Origin: Rhynchopus sp. YZ270_cl-10
Lineage: Eukaryota > Euglenozoa > Diplonemea > Diplonemida > Diplonemidae
Reading direction: 5' to 3'
Length of the DNA stretch: 64,000 nt
NCBI GenBank assembly: GCA_964035575.1
Contig: OZ037844.1
Location: 1,266,501-1,330,500 of the forward strand
Numbering within the stretch: position 1 is the stretch's first letter; each line of letters starts with the position of its first letter. A program made the translations under genes and the position numbers. The notes beneath the pieces were generated by a model, which had not been told where the DNA came from, did no database searches, and was given only the letters and a program-made list of their open reading frames with translations. This document shows, piece after piece, positions 29,679-41,600 of this stretch.

Positions 29679-31631
29679 ATGTCGAAGGAGCAACACGCAG
29701 ACAGCACACCTGACGAGAAGGCATCAAAGAGAAGAAAGCTTTCTGCAGACTCGGTCTTGGTGGAGGCTGCCAGGAACGGCGACACGACTGCCGTGCGGGT
29801 GGGACTTGAGAAGCTCAACCCAGACACAGACACAGACAGCAAAACGGTTGCCTTCGATGCTGTGCACGAGGCATGCAGAGGGAACCACGATGAATGCCTC
29901 GCACTGCTTCTTCCGTATGTTGAGACAACGCAGATGGGCTTCGGGATGCTGCTGAGTAAGTGCATCCACGCAGACCACACTGCGTGCACGGAGGTCCTCT
30001 TGCAGCATTGGAAGTCAGTCTGCAGCAACGTTGCGTTTGTCCCACACGGGTGCAACACGAAAGGAAATAAACTTCGTCCCTGTCCAGCCATGTGGGCGGA
30101 CCCTGCAGTGTGTCAGGTGCTCATTGATGCAGGGGCAGACATCGAGGTGAAGGATGAGGATGGACGTTCACCTCTGCTCAGGGCGAGCATTTCAGGCAAG
30201 CCCGCAGTTGTGAAGATGTTGGTTGAAGCAGGTGCGGGAGTGCGTGTCACAGACAACCAAGGACTCACGTGTCTTGCTCTTGCGTCTTGTTTTGGACGCA
30301 CCGAGACTGTGCGTTATCTTGCGGGTTTGAAGGAGGTGGACGTGAACTACCTAGGTGATGAAGGCTTCACTGCGTTGCACTGGGCAGGTCAAAAAAACCA
30401 TCCTGAAGTAGTTCAGGTGCTTATTGATGCAGGTGCAGACATCGAGGTGAAGGATGAGGAGGGATATTCGCCTCTGCTCAGGGTAAGCAAGTCAGGAGCA
30501 CTCAATGTTGTGAAGATGTTGGTCGAAGCAGGTGCGGACGTGTGTGTCACAGACAACAAAGGACGCACGTGTCTTATCTTTGCGGCACATAAAGGACACA
30601 CCGAGACTGTGCGCTATCTTGTGGGTTTGAAGGATGTGGACGTCAATCAGTCAGGTGATGAAGTCTGCAGTGCGTTGAGACGTGCAGTTGTGGGAAACCA
30701 CGCAGACGTGGTGCAGGTGCTCATTGATGCAGGGGCCGATATTGAGACAAAGGACCAGAAGGGACGTTCGCCTCTTCACAATGCTGGCAGTTCAGGAGCA
30801 CTCGATGTGCTGAAGACGTTAGTCAAAGCAGGTGCGGACGTCTGCGTCACAGACAGCACAGGACGCACATGTCTTATCTTTGCGGCACATAGAGGACATA
30901 CCGAGACTGTGCGCTATCTTGTTGGCTTGAAGGATGTGGACGTGAATCACGTTGATACCACGGGCTGGCCTGCATTGAGACATGCAGCTGTGCGAAACCA
31001 CCCGGACGTGGTGCAGGTGCTCATTGATGCAGGGGCAGATATTGAGACAAGAGACAACCACGACCGTACCCCACTCCTGGTGGCGAGCCAGTGTGGGAAT
31101 CTCCGAGTTGTGAAGGTGTTGGTCAAAGCAGGTGCGGATGTGTGTGTCACAGATAACAAAGGACTCACGTGTCTTACCCTTGCGGCTGGTTTAGGACACT
31201 CCGAGACTGTGCGTACTCTTCTGTGCTTGCCTGAGGTGGATGTGAATCAGTCACATAACAGGGGCTTCACTTCACTCCACTGCGCAGTGTTAAAGAAGCA
31301 CTCAGATGTGGTGCAGCTGCTCATTGATGCAGGGGCAGACATCGAGGTGAACCGAGACAGAATTTCACCTCTTCGTTGTGCTTGTGACGTCGGGGAACTC
31401 GACATTGTGCAAATGTTGGTGGAAGCAGGTGCGGGAGTGCGTGCCACAGACAACGAAGGAAACACATGTCTTATCCTTGCGGCACAAAAAGGACACACCG
31501 AGACTGTGCGCTATCTTGTGGGATTACCGGAGGTGGATGTGAACCACAGAAATGTTTCTGGCCTGACTGCGTTGCAGCATGCGAGCCACAAACAACATGC
31601 AGATGTGGTGCAGATTCTTTCTCTCATTTGA
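29679..31631 (+). CDS. Ankyrin-repeat protein 4 (5 cassettes)
   Basis: 650 aa. N-terminal module with SKRRKLS, then five cassettes in 300-bp register (30121, 30421, 30721, 31021, 31321). Cassette types differ in order from gene 3. The C-terminus is QILSLI, shared with the gene at 50 kb and not with gene 3, so the 3' end belongs to the lineage that accompanies the giant gene. It is the left neighbour of giant gene copy 1 (983 bp apart), the same arrangement as at 50-52.7 kb. Confidence 0.92.
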   Translation: MSKEQHADSTPDEKASKRRKLSADSVLVEAARNGDTTAVRVGLEKLNPDTDTDSKTVAFDAVHEACRGNHDECLALLLPYVETTQMGFGMLLSKCIHADHTACTEVLLQHWKSVCSNVAFVPHGCNTKGNKLRPCPAMWADPAVCQVLIDAGADIEVKDEDGRSPLLRASISGKPAVVKMLVEAGAGVRVTDNQGLTCLALASCFGRTETVRYLAGLKEVDVNYLGDEGFTALHWAGQKNHPEVVQVLIDAGADIEVKDEEGYSPLLRVSKSGALNVVKMLVEAGADVCVTDNKGRTCLIFAAHKGHTETVRYLVGLKDVDVNQSGDEVCSALRRAVVGNHADVVQVLIDAGADIETKDQKGRSPLHNAGSSGALDVLKTLVKAGADVCVTDSTGRTCLIFAAHRGHTETVRYLVGLKDVDVNHVDTTGWPALRHAAVRNHPDVVQVLIDAGADIETRDNHDRTPLLVASQCGNLRVVKVLVKAGADVCVTDNKGLTCLTLAAGLGHSETVRTLLCLPEVDVNQSHNRGFTSLHCAVLKKHSDVVQLLIDAGADIEVNRDRISPLRCACDVGELDIVQMLVEAGAGVRATDNEGNTCLILAAQKGHTETVRYLVGLPEVDVNHRNVSGLTALQHASHKQHADVVQILSLI

Positions 31632-32446
31632 AACAGTATTGGTAGAAGTGTGTTCGCTTCACCACAACTCTGTTGTCTTTATTTCATGGACAGCACCCGT
31701 TACCGGTATTGTGTATTGACGTGTTTTGCAAATTACAGAGTCATTTCCGTTTTTGGGTATACGTTATGGCATTACCTCGTAAAAAGAAACCCCGGTGATA
31801 CCCGGTATGGGTGAAGGCTTACCCAGGGGGGAGTGGACAACGCTTTCGCATAAATGCGTTCTTGTTTTTATCCATTTTTTCTTTTTTTTTTAAAGCGCGT
31901 AAAGGGGGTGTCCAGCGAATATTTACGTTTTTGCAACGTAAATAATAGGCGGAACGTAAATAATAGCTGGAAACCATTTATTTTATTTTTCAAAACGTAA
32001 ATAATAGCTGGAAAGTAAATAGGCCTGGAAGTAAATATTCTCTGGGACCCCCCTTTAGTTGGATCCATGTCTAGGGCCACAGTCATGGTGTATGAGAGCT
32101 TGAGAACGAGTTGCCTCCAAGCATCTGGTTTTTCAGAAACACTGAGACACGTATCCAACACACGCCCAATAGAATTACGTATTTTAGTACAGAGCCTGTG
32201 CATGGTCTGTGGGTGCTGGGCCAAGTATACACCACGTGCCCCAGATGCACTTCCGTATGCAAGAAGCATGGTCCAGGATGTAACGAAATAGCGTCACAGA
32301 GGTTGGCGTAGCACCCCTCATCCTAGTGATTCATTGCTACTTGGTTTTGCACTGAGCCCGAATGACAACCGAACCCAAAAAAGAGAGAGCCCGTTTCAAT
32401 ACATTTCTTGCTCCCCCCCTATCCAACCCCAGCCTCTCCCCCAAAG
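31632..32446. other. Spacer between ankyrin gene 4 and the giant gene
   Basis: Holds a Tc1/mariner-like MITE (31900-32057) and, from 32242, sequence shared with 52391 onward. About 610 bp of this spacer (roughly 31640-32245) are absent from the equivalent place after ankyrin gene 5. No gene. Confidence 0.6.
31900..32057. mobile_element. Small inverted-repeat element with TA flanks
   Basis: Left end aagggggtgtccagcgaa faces the right end with ctgggacccccctt. The inner arms continue with tatttac/gtaaata. Both ends are bordered by TA, the target of Tc1/mariner-type elements. The interior repeats aacgtaaataatagctgga three times. It is missing from the matching spacer of the second module, although that spacer lacks flanking sequence as well. 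Confidence 0.6.
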
Positions 32447-32614
32447 CACCACACTACCCCTCACAGGTTTCAAGGTTGAGTTTAGTTACTTTTATATATT
32501 TTTGTTGCCTCAGAAGAAGGAGAAGGAGAAGGAGCAAGAGCAAGAGCAAGAGCAAGAGCTCGGACAGTTTTCCTCAAAGGCGCAAGGCGACACACAGCGT
32601 CGTCGAGGCTAGGG
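32447..32614 (+). promoter_or_regulatory. Leader of giant gene copy 1
   Basis: ctcacaggtttcaaggttg, then a T-rich stretch with tatatatttttgttgcctcag ending at 32513, followed by a purine run of gaaggagaag and gagcaa units to about 32560. The pyrimidine tract plus cag resembles a 3' splice acceptor 101 nt before the ATG. The same block precedes ankyrin gene 5 (49929-50071) and giant copy 2 (52583-52734). Confidence 0.55.
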
Positions 32615-35600
32615 ATGCGGCGGGATATGAAGAGCCCCGCGTTGCTGCTGGTAGCGTTGTGCTGGATGCTGCTGCTGGGGGCTGTGCCAGGATTTGGGGA
32701 GGAGGTGGCGGAGGAGGAGGAGGAGGAGGGTCCGTGTGGGCTGAAGGAGTGCGCGTCGCTGGGGTCTGAAGCAGCGCCACAGAACCACGCGACGTACGCG
32801 GCGCCGGAGAAGGAGACGCAGACGCCGTTCTCGCTGACAACGCTGACGGGGGCGTTCCGGGAGCCGCTGGTTGCGCTGCAGGGGACGGTTGTGTCGGCTG
32901 CGATGGAGGAGGGGGAGGCGCTGATGAACAAGGTCGGGGCGTCGGAGCTGGTGGACTACGTGAAGTCGGACGCGGTGCTGGGCCCGCTGCAGGACAAGGT
33001 TGGTGCGATGCTTGAGGGGATCACGGACATTGTGGAGGCGGCGAGCGAGGAGGCGCTTGGGGACACTGCGTCGCTGTTCGACGCGATCAGCCAGGACCTT
33101 GTGGGGACTGTCGGGAGCGACGTGTGCAAGGCGGACGGTGCGACGGCGCACCTGCAGGAGCGCCTGCAGCGCCGTGCGTCGGCGCTGTCGTCGTCGAAGA
33201 CGTCGTGCCACCCGCTGGACCTGCCGTGCTGGGTTGCGAAGCTGACGATTGACACGCAGTTTGCGGACGGGCCGGGGACGCCGGAGTACAACCCTGTGAT
33301 TGCTGTGACGGCGGGGATTGGGATGGACTTCCCGTTGAAGGAGGACGGACACGTGCAGGTGGGGCTTGGGCTTGGGTTGGGGCTGAGCAACGCGTGGAAT
33401 GTGTGGGACGGGACGTATACTGCCGGGTTTGACGTGGGGGTGTCGGCGTCTGTGAGTGTGACTGCGGACAGGCCGAAGACGCAGGCGGAGGCGGATGCGG
33501 CGGTGGTGGCTGCGAGGACGGTGCGCACCGATGCGGTGACGACACGTTTGAATGCGCGTGCTGCGATGGCGGGACAGCAGGCGGCCGTGGACGCGCTTGT
33601 TGCGCGGGAGACGGTGTCGGACAGGAAGGTGGCGGCGAAGAAGAAGGCCCTTGCTGCTGCGGAGGTGGACACTGGGGCTGCGCAGAGGCGGACTGCTGCT
33701 GCGGTGCGGGACCTGGCGGCTGCAGAGAAGACGGTGCTTGAGTGCACGACGACGCTGAACACGCAGACGGCACGGAAGAGTGTGGCGGAGGGGCTGAAGC
33801 CGTCTGTGACGACGAGGCTGGCAGACCTGGCAGCGCTGTACTCGACGAAGACGGCGGAGTACGAGGCACACTACAGCACGTACCTGGGGGCAAAGACGCT
33901 CGAGGTGCTGGCGGAGGGCGGGGGCGACGTGGCGGCGATTGCACAGGCCAAGACAGAGACGGCTGTGGCGTTCAAAAAGATGACGGTGGCAGGGAACGTT
34001 GCGAAGGTGGTCGGGACACGGAAGACCGCGGCCCAGGCGGAGCTGGGGGTGCTGAACCGGGAGATCCTTGATGCCGGACGCGAGGTGGCACGCATGACGG
34101 AGCGGCTGCCGATGAAGACGGCGTACAGGGATGTGCTGCGCGACGAGTCGCTGCCTGCAAAGCGTGCGGTGGAGGCGGAACGGGTGTCGGCGGAGGCGGC
34201 TGTGCGGACGGAGCTGTTGGAGGCGAAGACTGAGGCTGCCGGGATTGCGTCGGAGAGGAAGCCGTACGACGCGACTATTGCGACGGCGAACGCGGCGGAC
34301 CGGGCGTACGGGACGGCAAACAAGGCCTACACGAAGGCGCTGGAGGAGGCGGAGGCGATCCGGCTGGCAGCGGGGCCGAAGAAGGCGATGGACTACCTGC
34401 GCGACAACCTGGGGGTCTCGCTCGGGGTGGCCTTCACAGACAGGACCTGGATGGGTGGGCTTGGGCTGTCCCTGTCGTTTTCGCTGTTTGGGCTTGAGCT
34501 GACGGCAATGTTCACGATCCCGACGCACCTGCACTGCCTGTCGCTTGAGATGCACGACCGGGACGGGGCGTTCCCGAAGGAGTTCTTCAAGTGGCTCTAC
34601 TTCACAGGGTTCTCTGTGAACATTCTGTCGTCGTCGATTGTGGACCTGAAGGACGCCGACATCTTTGGGGGCTACGGGGAGAACCTGAAGGAGCAGATGT
34701 TCATTCTCAAGAAGATCAGCCAGGCCTTCAAGAGCGACCCGGTGAAGACGGACCCGTTGACGGGGGAGAAGAAGGGGAAGACGTGGGGGACGTGGCTGAA
34801 GGAGAACTTCGAGGTGAGTGTGAGTGTGGAGATTGGGTTCTCAAACGGGCACGGGTCGACACTTGACGGCGCGTGGTCGAGCCTGAAGTGCTACGACGAG
34901 TGTGCGATTGGGGTGAACGCGAACCAGTGCTCGGAGGAGCATGGGTTTGCGTGCTACGACCCTGCGCCGTACGACAGGAACGACTGGCAGTGCCGTGTGG
35001 TGGACGAGTGTGCGATTCCGGAGGTGCTGAAGATCTGCACGGACGCGCGGCAGACGTGCCACGACCCTGTGCGGGCGTCGGAGGACGACCCGCATGTGTA
35101 CGGGAACTGGATGTGTGTGTGCGCGGGCGCGGATGTGGCCTCGGGCGACGCAGCGGCAATGCAGACGGCGGCTGCGGTGCGCACGTGTGCGACGGCAGAC
35201 ACAGAGTGCGAAGGGAATAGTGTGTGTGCGGACGTGGGGCAGATCTGCGTTGACCCTTCTACGGCGCCCGGGGACTGGCGGTGTGTGTGTGTGTCGCCGC
35301 AGGAGGGGTTTGCGGTGGGGGCTGCTGCAGTGTGTGCGAAGAACGAGTGTCTGGCGGGGTGTGCGTACTGGACGGCGGCGCGCATGCAGGGGCCTGCTTC
35401 GGACCTCCCCGACTGGACCGACCTGCCGAAGGACAAGACGTACTGCTGGAACGGGCTGCACAGCACCACCATTGTGAGTGAGTGTGCCATCAACGAGTGC
35501 GAGACGGACGTGAACCTGGCTGTGTGTGCCGACGAGGGGCAGACGTGTCTGGACCCAAGCCACAACACAGTTGGGGACTGGCGGTGCGAGTGCGTGGGGG

Positions 35601-38600
35601 GCGCGGTTGCGGCTGAGCCCGAGGGGGGCGTGGAGGCTGAGACGCCGACGCAGACGGCGCTTGTGTGTGTGGTGAACGAGTGTGACATGCTGTCGCCGTG
35701 TGGGGCGTACCAGACCTGCACCGACACGGACGAGGAGCACCTGAACAGCTGGGTGTGCGAGTGCAACGCGCCGACTGTGGCAGCGACTGTGGATGTGACA
35801 GGGGTGTCGCTTGTGTGCACGCAGGACGAGTGTGCGGTCGCCGCTGTGGCGGCTGTGTGCACGGCAGTTGGGCAGACGTGCCGCGACCCGACGCCGACGC
35901 CGGGGTCAACCGGGGACTGGGTCTGCGTGTGTGCGTTGCCGCTGTCCGGGTTTGCGCAGGGGGCTGTGGCGAGGTGCTCGGAGTGCACCCTTGCGGGGCG
36001 TGTGGACACGTGTGCGGACGCAGGGAAGCGGTGCTTTGACACGGACGAGACGGACGGGAGCACGGGCGGGACGTGGTCGTGTGTGGAGCCGTCTGCGGAG
36101 GTGGCTGCGGGGGTGGCGCACAACGAGTGTGCTGCCGGCGGTGTGGCCTTCTGTGGGGAGGGGCAGACGTGCTACGACGACGACGAGGCGGCTGCAGGCA
36201 CGTGGTACTGTCTCTGCGACACAGGGGTGGGGCAGGGGCAGCAGCAGCGTGCTGCGGTGTGCGTGCTCAACGAGTGTATGGGGTCGAACCCGTGTGAGCC
36301 CGACACCTGCCTGGACACAAACCCGACTGCGCCTGCCCTTGCGGACTACACGTGCACGGCGGTGTCTGCATCTGCATCTGCGCACGCGGCACACGCTGCG
36401 GCGACACAGAAGAAGAGCGCACACCGGGCAGGGCGCATGGCAGCAGCCCTGTCGGACAGCTCCATTGTGACAGCTGCCCTGGAGGAGGTGATGACACTGT
36501 TTTCACACCTGCGCCCGATTCTTGAGGAGGGGAAGGTGGTGGCGCCGTTCTGCCTGGGGGCGACATGCGACGACGAGACACCGGACACAAAGAAGACCGT
36601 GCAGGGGACGGCGCTGGCGCAGCTGACGGAGACGTGCGATGCACTTGAGGCCCACGTGTACGTCGACGAGCTGCTGCTGAGCAACGTGATCTTTGTGGCA
36701 ACAAACGGGGTGCCGGGCTTTGGGGACGACACGGTGGAGCTGCTTGTGGCAGCTGTGGCCGGGTTCGGGCTGCAGGACGTGGATGTGGAGCTCCTTGTCG
36801 GGGGGGATGGGTTCTCGCTGACCGGGGCCGGGAGGGTGCTGGTGGCCGACGTTGGGGAGGGGCTGCTTGGGACGGTGATTGGTGCCCTTGCGGGTGTGCT
36901 GGAGGACATCCAGGTGGTGGTGACTGTGGATGTTGGGTTTGACGGGTCGGCGTCGGTGCGGTTTGAGGTGTCGCTGGTGGCACCGGACACGGACCTGAAG
37001 GACGTGGCTGTGGTGAACGAGGAGGGGACACTGGGGCTGAATGTCTTCTACGAGGCGGGGACAACGCTGCTTGGGCCGGTGTCGACGGTGGGCGTGTCGC
37101 TGCCGTTGAAGGTGTGTGTGGAGGACTGCGACCCTGTGACGGTGGACAGCCGCTTCATCTACTTCACCGGGACGGTGCAGGCGAAGACGGTTATGGGCAC
37201 GGTTGAGGCGCAGGGGCTGCTGGAGATGGAGGGGACGTGGGACCGGGCGCTGGGGCTGCCGTTTCTGCACATCTCGAACGCACGCCTCGGGGTGGGTGCG
37301 AGCATCAGCCCGACACTGGCGTTTCCAACTAGCATGACGGTTGGTGCAAGCGTGTGCCTGGGTCTGCCCGAGAGCTGTCTTGAGACGCCGCGTGCAGACG
37401 CGAACTACGTGGAGGCGAAGGCGTACCTGTCGTGGAGTGCGGTGGACCCGCAGGAGAACTGGTTTGTGGTGATGGTGTCGGAGCTGACGCTGGAGAAGGT
37501 GGTGCACATCCTCTCGACAGAGGATGTGCTGCCGGAGCTGGCGGTGTTCAAGGGGATGCCGAGCAAAATTGGGCAGAGTGGGATATACCCGCTGAAGTCC
37601 AAGGACTGCGACGTGCTTGGGGAGGCGGCAAACACAACGGCGCTGGACAAGGACTGCTTTGCCTTCTTCTCGCTGAACCCCGGGACAAAGACACAGACAC
37701 TCGAGTTCGCAGACGGGAACGACATTGTGATTCCGCGCGGTGTGACACTGTCGGGGCGCCTGCGCATCCTGGACTTTGAGTTTTCGATTGACGCAGCCTT
37801 CTCAGCGACGCAGCTGTACATCGACGCGGAGATGGGGAAGGTCGAGTCGGACGGGTCCTACGGGCCGCTCACGATGGCGGTTGCGGGGAAGGAGCTCATC
37901 ACCTTGGGGCGGGCGCGGGTAGACGGGAGGGTTGTCGGGGGCCCGAAGTTCCTTGTGGACGTGAGCAAGACGAGTGCGCTGGTGAACATCAGCGGCTACC
38001 TCGAGATCCCGATGCTGAAGACGTACGGGTCGCTGGTTGTGGCGGTGAACGACGACGAGTTCGCGTTTGACGCGGAGCTGTCCCTGTTTGGGCTGCTGTC
38101 GGTGTCGGTGAAGGTGCAGTGGGACTGGAACATGACGAACTTCAACTTCGCGATGGCGAGCGGGGGTGAGGGGGGGTCGATCGGTGCCGGGGACGCGCTT
38201 GTGTCGCTGAACTCGATGTCGTTTGTGTACTCGGCAGAGAAATCGCTGGCACGTGTGGACGCAAGCATCACGGTGTTCTTGACGCTGGAGGTGGACGCGT
38301 ACCTCGAGATTGATGGGAACTGGCTGGCGTTCGGGATCTCCGGGAAGTTGCTGGGTGCGACGGTGTCGGTGGACGGGCGGGCGCTGCTCTCCCTGGCGAC
38401 GCCGACGTTCACGCTGACGGTGACCTTCTCGCTCGGGGAGACGCTGGCGAAGATCGGGAAGGCAGTGTGGGGCGGGATCAAGAAGGTGGGGGCGGTGCTG
38501 ACGCAGGCGTGGGACTACGTCGGGGAGAAGATCAGCAAGATCACTGGGGCGATCAAGGACTTTTTCTTGGGGTCGCTGAAGAAGGTGGCGGACGCGATCA

Positions 38601-41600
38601 TGGGTGTGCTGAACGGGATTGGGGATGTGCTGTCATCTGTGGTCGGTGTGCTGAGGGACATGCCGCTGCTTGGGGAGCTGGTTTCCTTCGGGGAGGACCT
38701 GGTGAAGGGGCTTGCAAGCGTGTTTGTGCAGAAGAAGGACGAGCATGTGGCGATTGTGGAGGAGAATGTGTTTGGCTGCAACGTGCTGCAGAGGAAGTGG
38801 ACGAACTGTGTGTCCATTGTGTGCTGGCCAAAGAGCGGGTCGAAGTACAACGACACGGAGTGCATGGACGGGCTTGCGGCGGACGCAAAGAAGGTTGAGA
38901 ACCTGGCGGCGTCGGGTGCTGCGAAGGAGGCTGCGACGCAGGACAACAAGAACACGAACGGCGGGTTTGTGGCTGTGCTTGACACGGGCTTTGCGCCGGC
39001 GGACCCCGAGGTGGCCGTGGACCCTGTGTTCACGGTTGCATCTGGGCACACGGGTGCCGCAGGGTCGACGGTCGACGTGTCGACGCCGGTGCTGAACCAG
39101 GGCGGCGTGGCGGACCCGACGATGGTGTCGTCGAGCTTCGGGGTGGACTTCGGGGCGGGGGCGGCAGACCTGGAGGACCAGGCGGCGGCGAGTCTGTCGA
39201 CGTCGCTTGCGCACGACGTGCAGAACGGCGTGAACCCAACGTTCTCGGAGGACTACGCAGACGAGGCGGACACGACGTACAAGGCCTACGTGCCCGTGCT
39301 GCCGCTGCTGGACAGGAGCCGCCTGAACACGGTCACGACGTCTCTGCAGGGGTTCTCGGGGTCGGTGCAGAAGCCCGCCTGGCTGCGTCTGGACGAGCGC
39401 TGCAAGACGGGTGCGTACAGCACGCTGCTGTCGTCAAAGGTGCAGGAGGGGCGGTGCGGGGTGTCGTACCTGTACTCTGTGTGGCTCGGGGTCGACGGCT
39501 GCGGGCAGGAGACACGGGTGACAGACAGGGTGACCTTCCCGGCAGAGCCGCCGGTGTTCGCACACCCCTTCCCAGAAGACTTCACCACAGCGCTCCCGCA
39601 CACAGACATGGGCCCGTACGGGGTGCCGAAGGCGGGGTCGCAGTACGGGCCGGAGGTGTTGGTGACGTACGAGGACAGCCTGGACGAGGTGGTGGTGCTG
39701 TCGGCGTCGTCGTGGCTGCTGAAGCGCACGTGGACGACCCAGCTCTTCCTGGCGGAGGGGTCGTGCGACTACGACATTATGGGGGAGACGCGTGTGCAGC
39801 ACATCACTGTGACGACGCCGCCGCCGGAGTTCGTTGCACTTGCGGCGGACCTGAACGGGCGCTTCCTCGGCGCACGGGAGGGCGCGGAGCTGCCACGCGA
39901 CTCTGGGGTGCCCGTGCCGATTGTGACCCGGCCGGAGCGCCAGTACTGGGTGGAGGTGAAGGTGTCTGCGACGCAGCGCTACTACAAGCACAGGGACCTT
40001 GAGTGCTACCTGAATGTGGCGCGTGCCCCTTGGGTGGTGCGGGATCCCGAGCGGCACACGGAGGAGGGTCGTGCGGATCTCATTGCGACAATCCCGCTGG
40101 TGACGGTGTGCACGGCGGAGAGGACGCTCTGGACGTCGAAGGCCCTGGGGGCGCTCTCTCTGGACGGGGCCGGAAAGATGGCGGACGACACGGTGTCGAG
40201 CAGCCAGCGTGTGATGCGGCTCACGCACAATGGGATTACGCTGCGCACGGAGTTCCCCGAGGGGGAGCTCGCCTCGTACATCTACGACTGGCTCTACATT
40301 CACTACGACGCGACGCAGCCGATGCTCTCGGACAGACACTCAGACCGGTACGACGAGTGGGAGGACAAGTGCGTGCGGGAAGGGATGGACTGCCGCTTCC
40401 TGGCCAAGGTGGGACAGTACAAGATTGTGCCGGAGAACGAGGCGCTGTACCACAACAGCCCAAGCTTCGATACCGCGGGTGCGGGGATGCTGTCGTCGGT
40501 GGCGTGTGCGGACTTTGGGGGTGTGTGGATGCTGGCGGGTGATGCATACGCCCCTGTCCTGTCGACAGACTCGGACTGTGCGGAGGGGAGCTCGGTGACG
40601 GTGGTGTCTGCGGAGCGCACGTACGACACGTGCGGGCAGGTTGTGTGGAGGGTTGAGTACCTGGGGCACGACTCGGACAGCTGCGGGAAGGAGGCTGCGG
40701 TGGCCTTCCGCGACTTTGTGGTGACGACGACGGTGACGGCGGTGACGGACCTGTGGGAATACTTCCCCGAGGACGACGAGGTGCAGATGGTCGCAGACGA
40801 CGACTTTGCCTCTGCGGCTGCGCTGTGCAGTGCGGAGGTGCTGCCGCTGGGGCCTGCACGTGTGGAGGTGCCGTGTGGGATGGCGCCGGTTGTGGTGGAT
40901 TACGTTGACAGCGTGGTGGAGGAGGTGGACCGCTTCACCTTTGAGCGCACGTGGCGCATCCGCTCCAGCGTCGACGGCGACTGCGCGCAGGTGCTGCTGA
41001 ACAGGGAGCGGGTGCAGGTGGTGGTGGCGCTGAAGCGCCCGGTGCTGCTTTCGGTGGCAGTCCCGACCCACGGGGTGGACCTGGAGCTGACAATGGTGTG
41101 GAGCGACACCGTGGCGGACCTGCTCGAGGCGATTGCGGATGCGGCGGACGTGGACGCAGACCTGGAACACCTGTTTCTGGAGGACGAGACAAACCTGGCG
41201 ACGCCAGGGAAGATGCTGGCGGACTACCCCGGGATCGCACGGACAGGGACGTGGGTGTCGGCTGTGCCCACCGGGGCGTACAGGCTGCGCGTGGCCTCGA
41301 CATGGACGAACGTGCGGGACATTGGGACGACGCGTTTCAGCACGTCGACAGAGTCTGTGGAGGAGGTGTGCTTCAAATCCTGGACGGACGTAGACATCAC
41401 ACTGTCGACCTACACGCTGGACCCGTCGTTCCAGGTGTACGTGCGGAGTGGCTACGCGGCATGGTGGCAAACACCCGACGAGTGCGCTATGCAATGGGAG
41501 CGCACAAAAACCTGCACGCATGTGATGGCGGGTGCGGACGAGGGAAAGCCGATCCCTGGCAGCTGCGAGCACGCGGGATACCTGTGGACGTGGTCGACCG

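Noticed and set aside
32609-34555. Long antisense open frame (648 codons) opposite the giant gene, repeated at 52745-54691, and a similar 868-codon frame at 43571-46177
   Set aside because: Arg/His/Pro/Leu-rich translation without domains, produced by the strong G/C-ending codon bias of the giant gene on the + strand.
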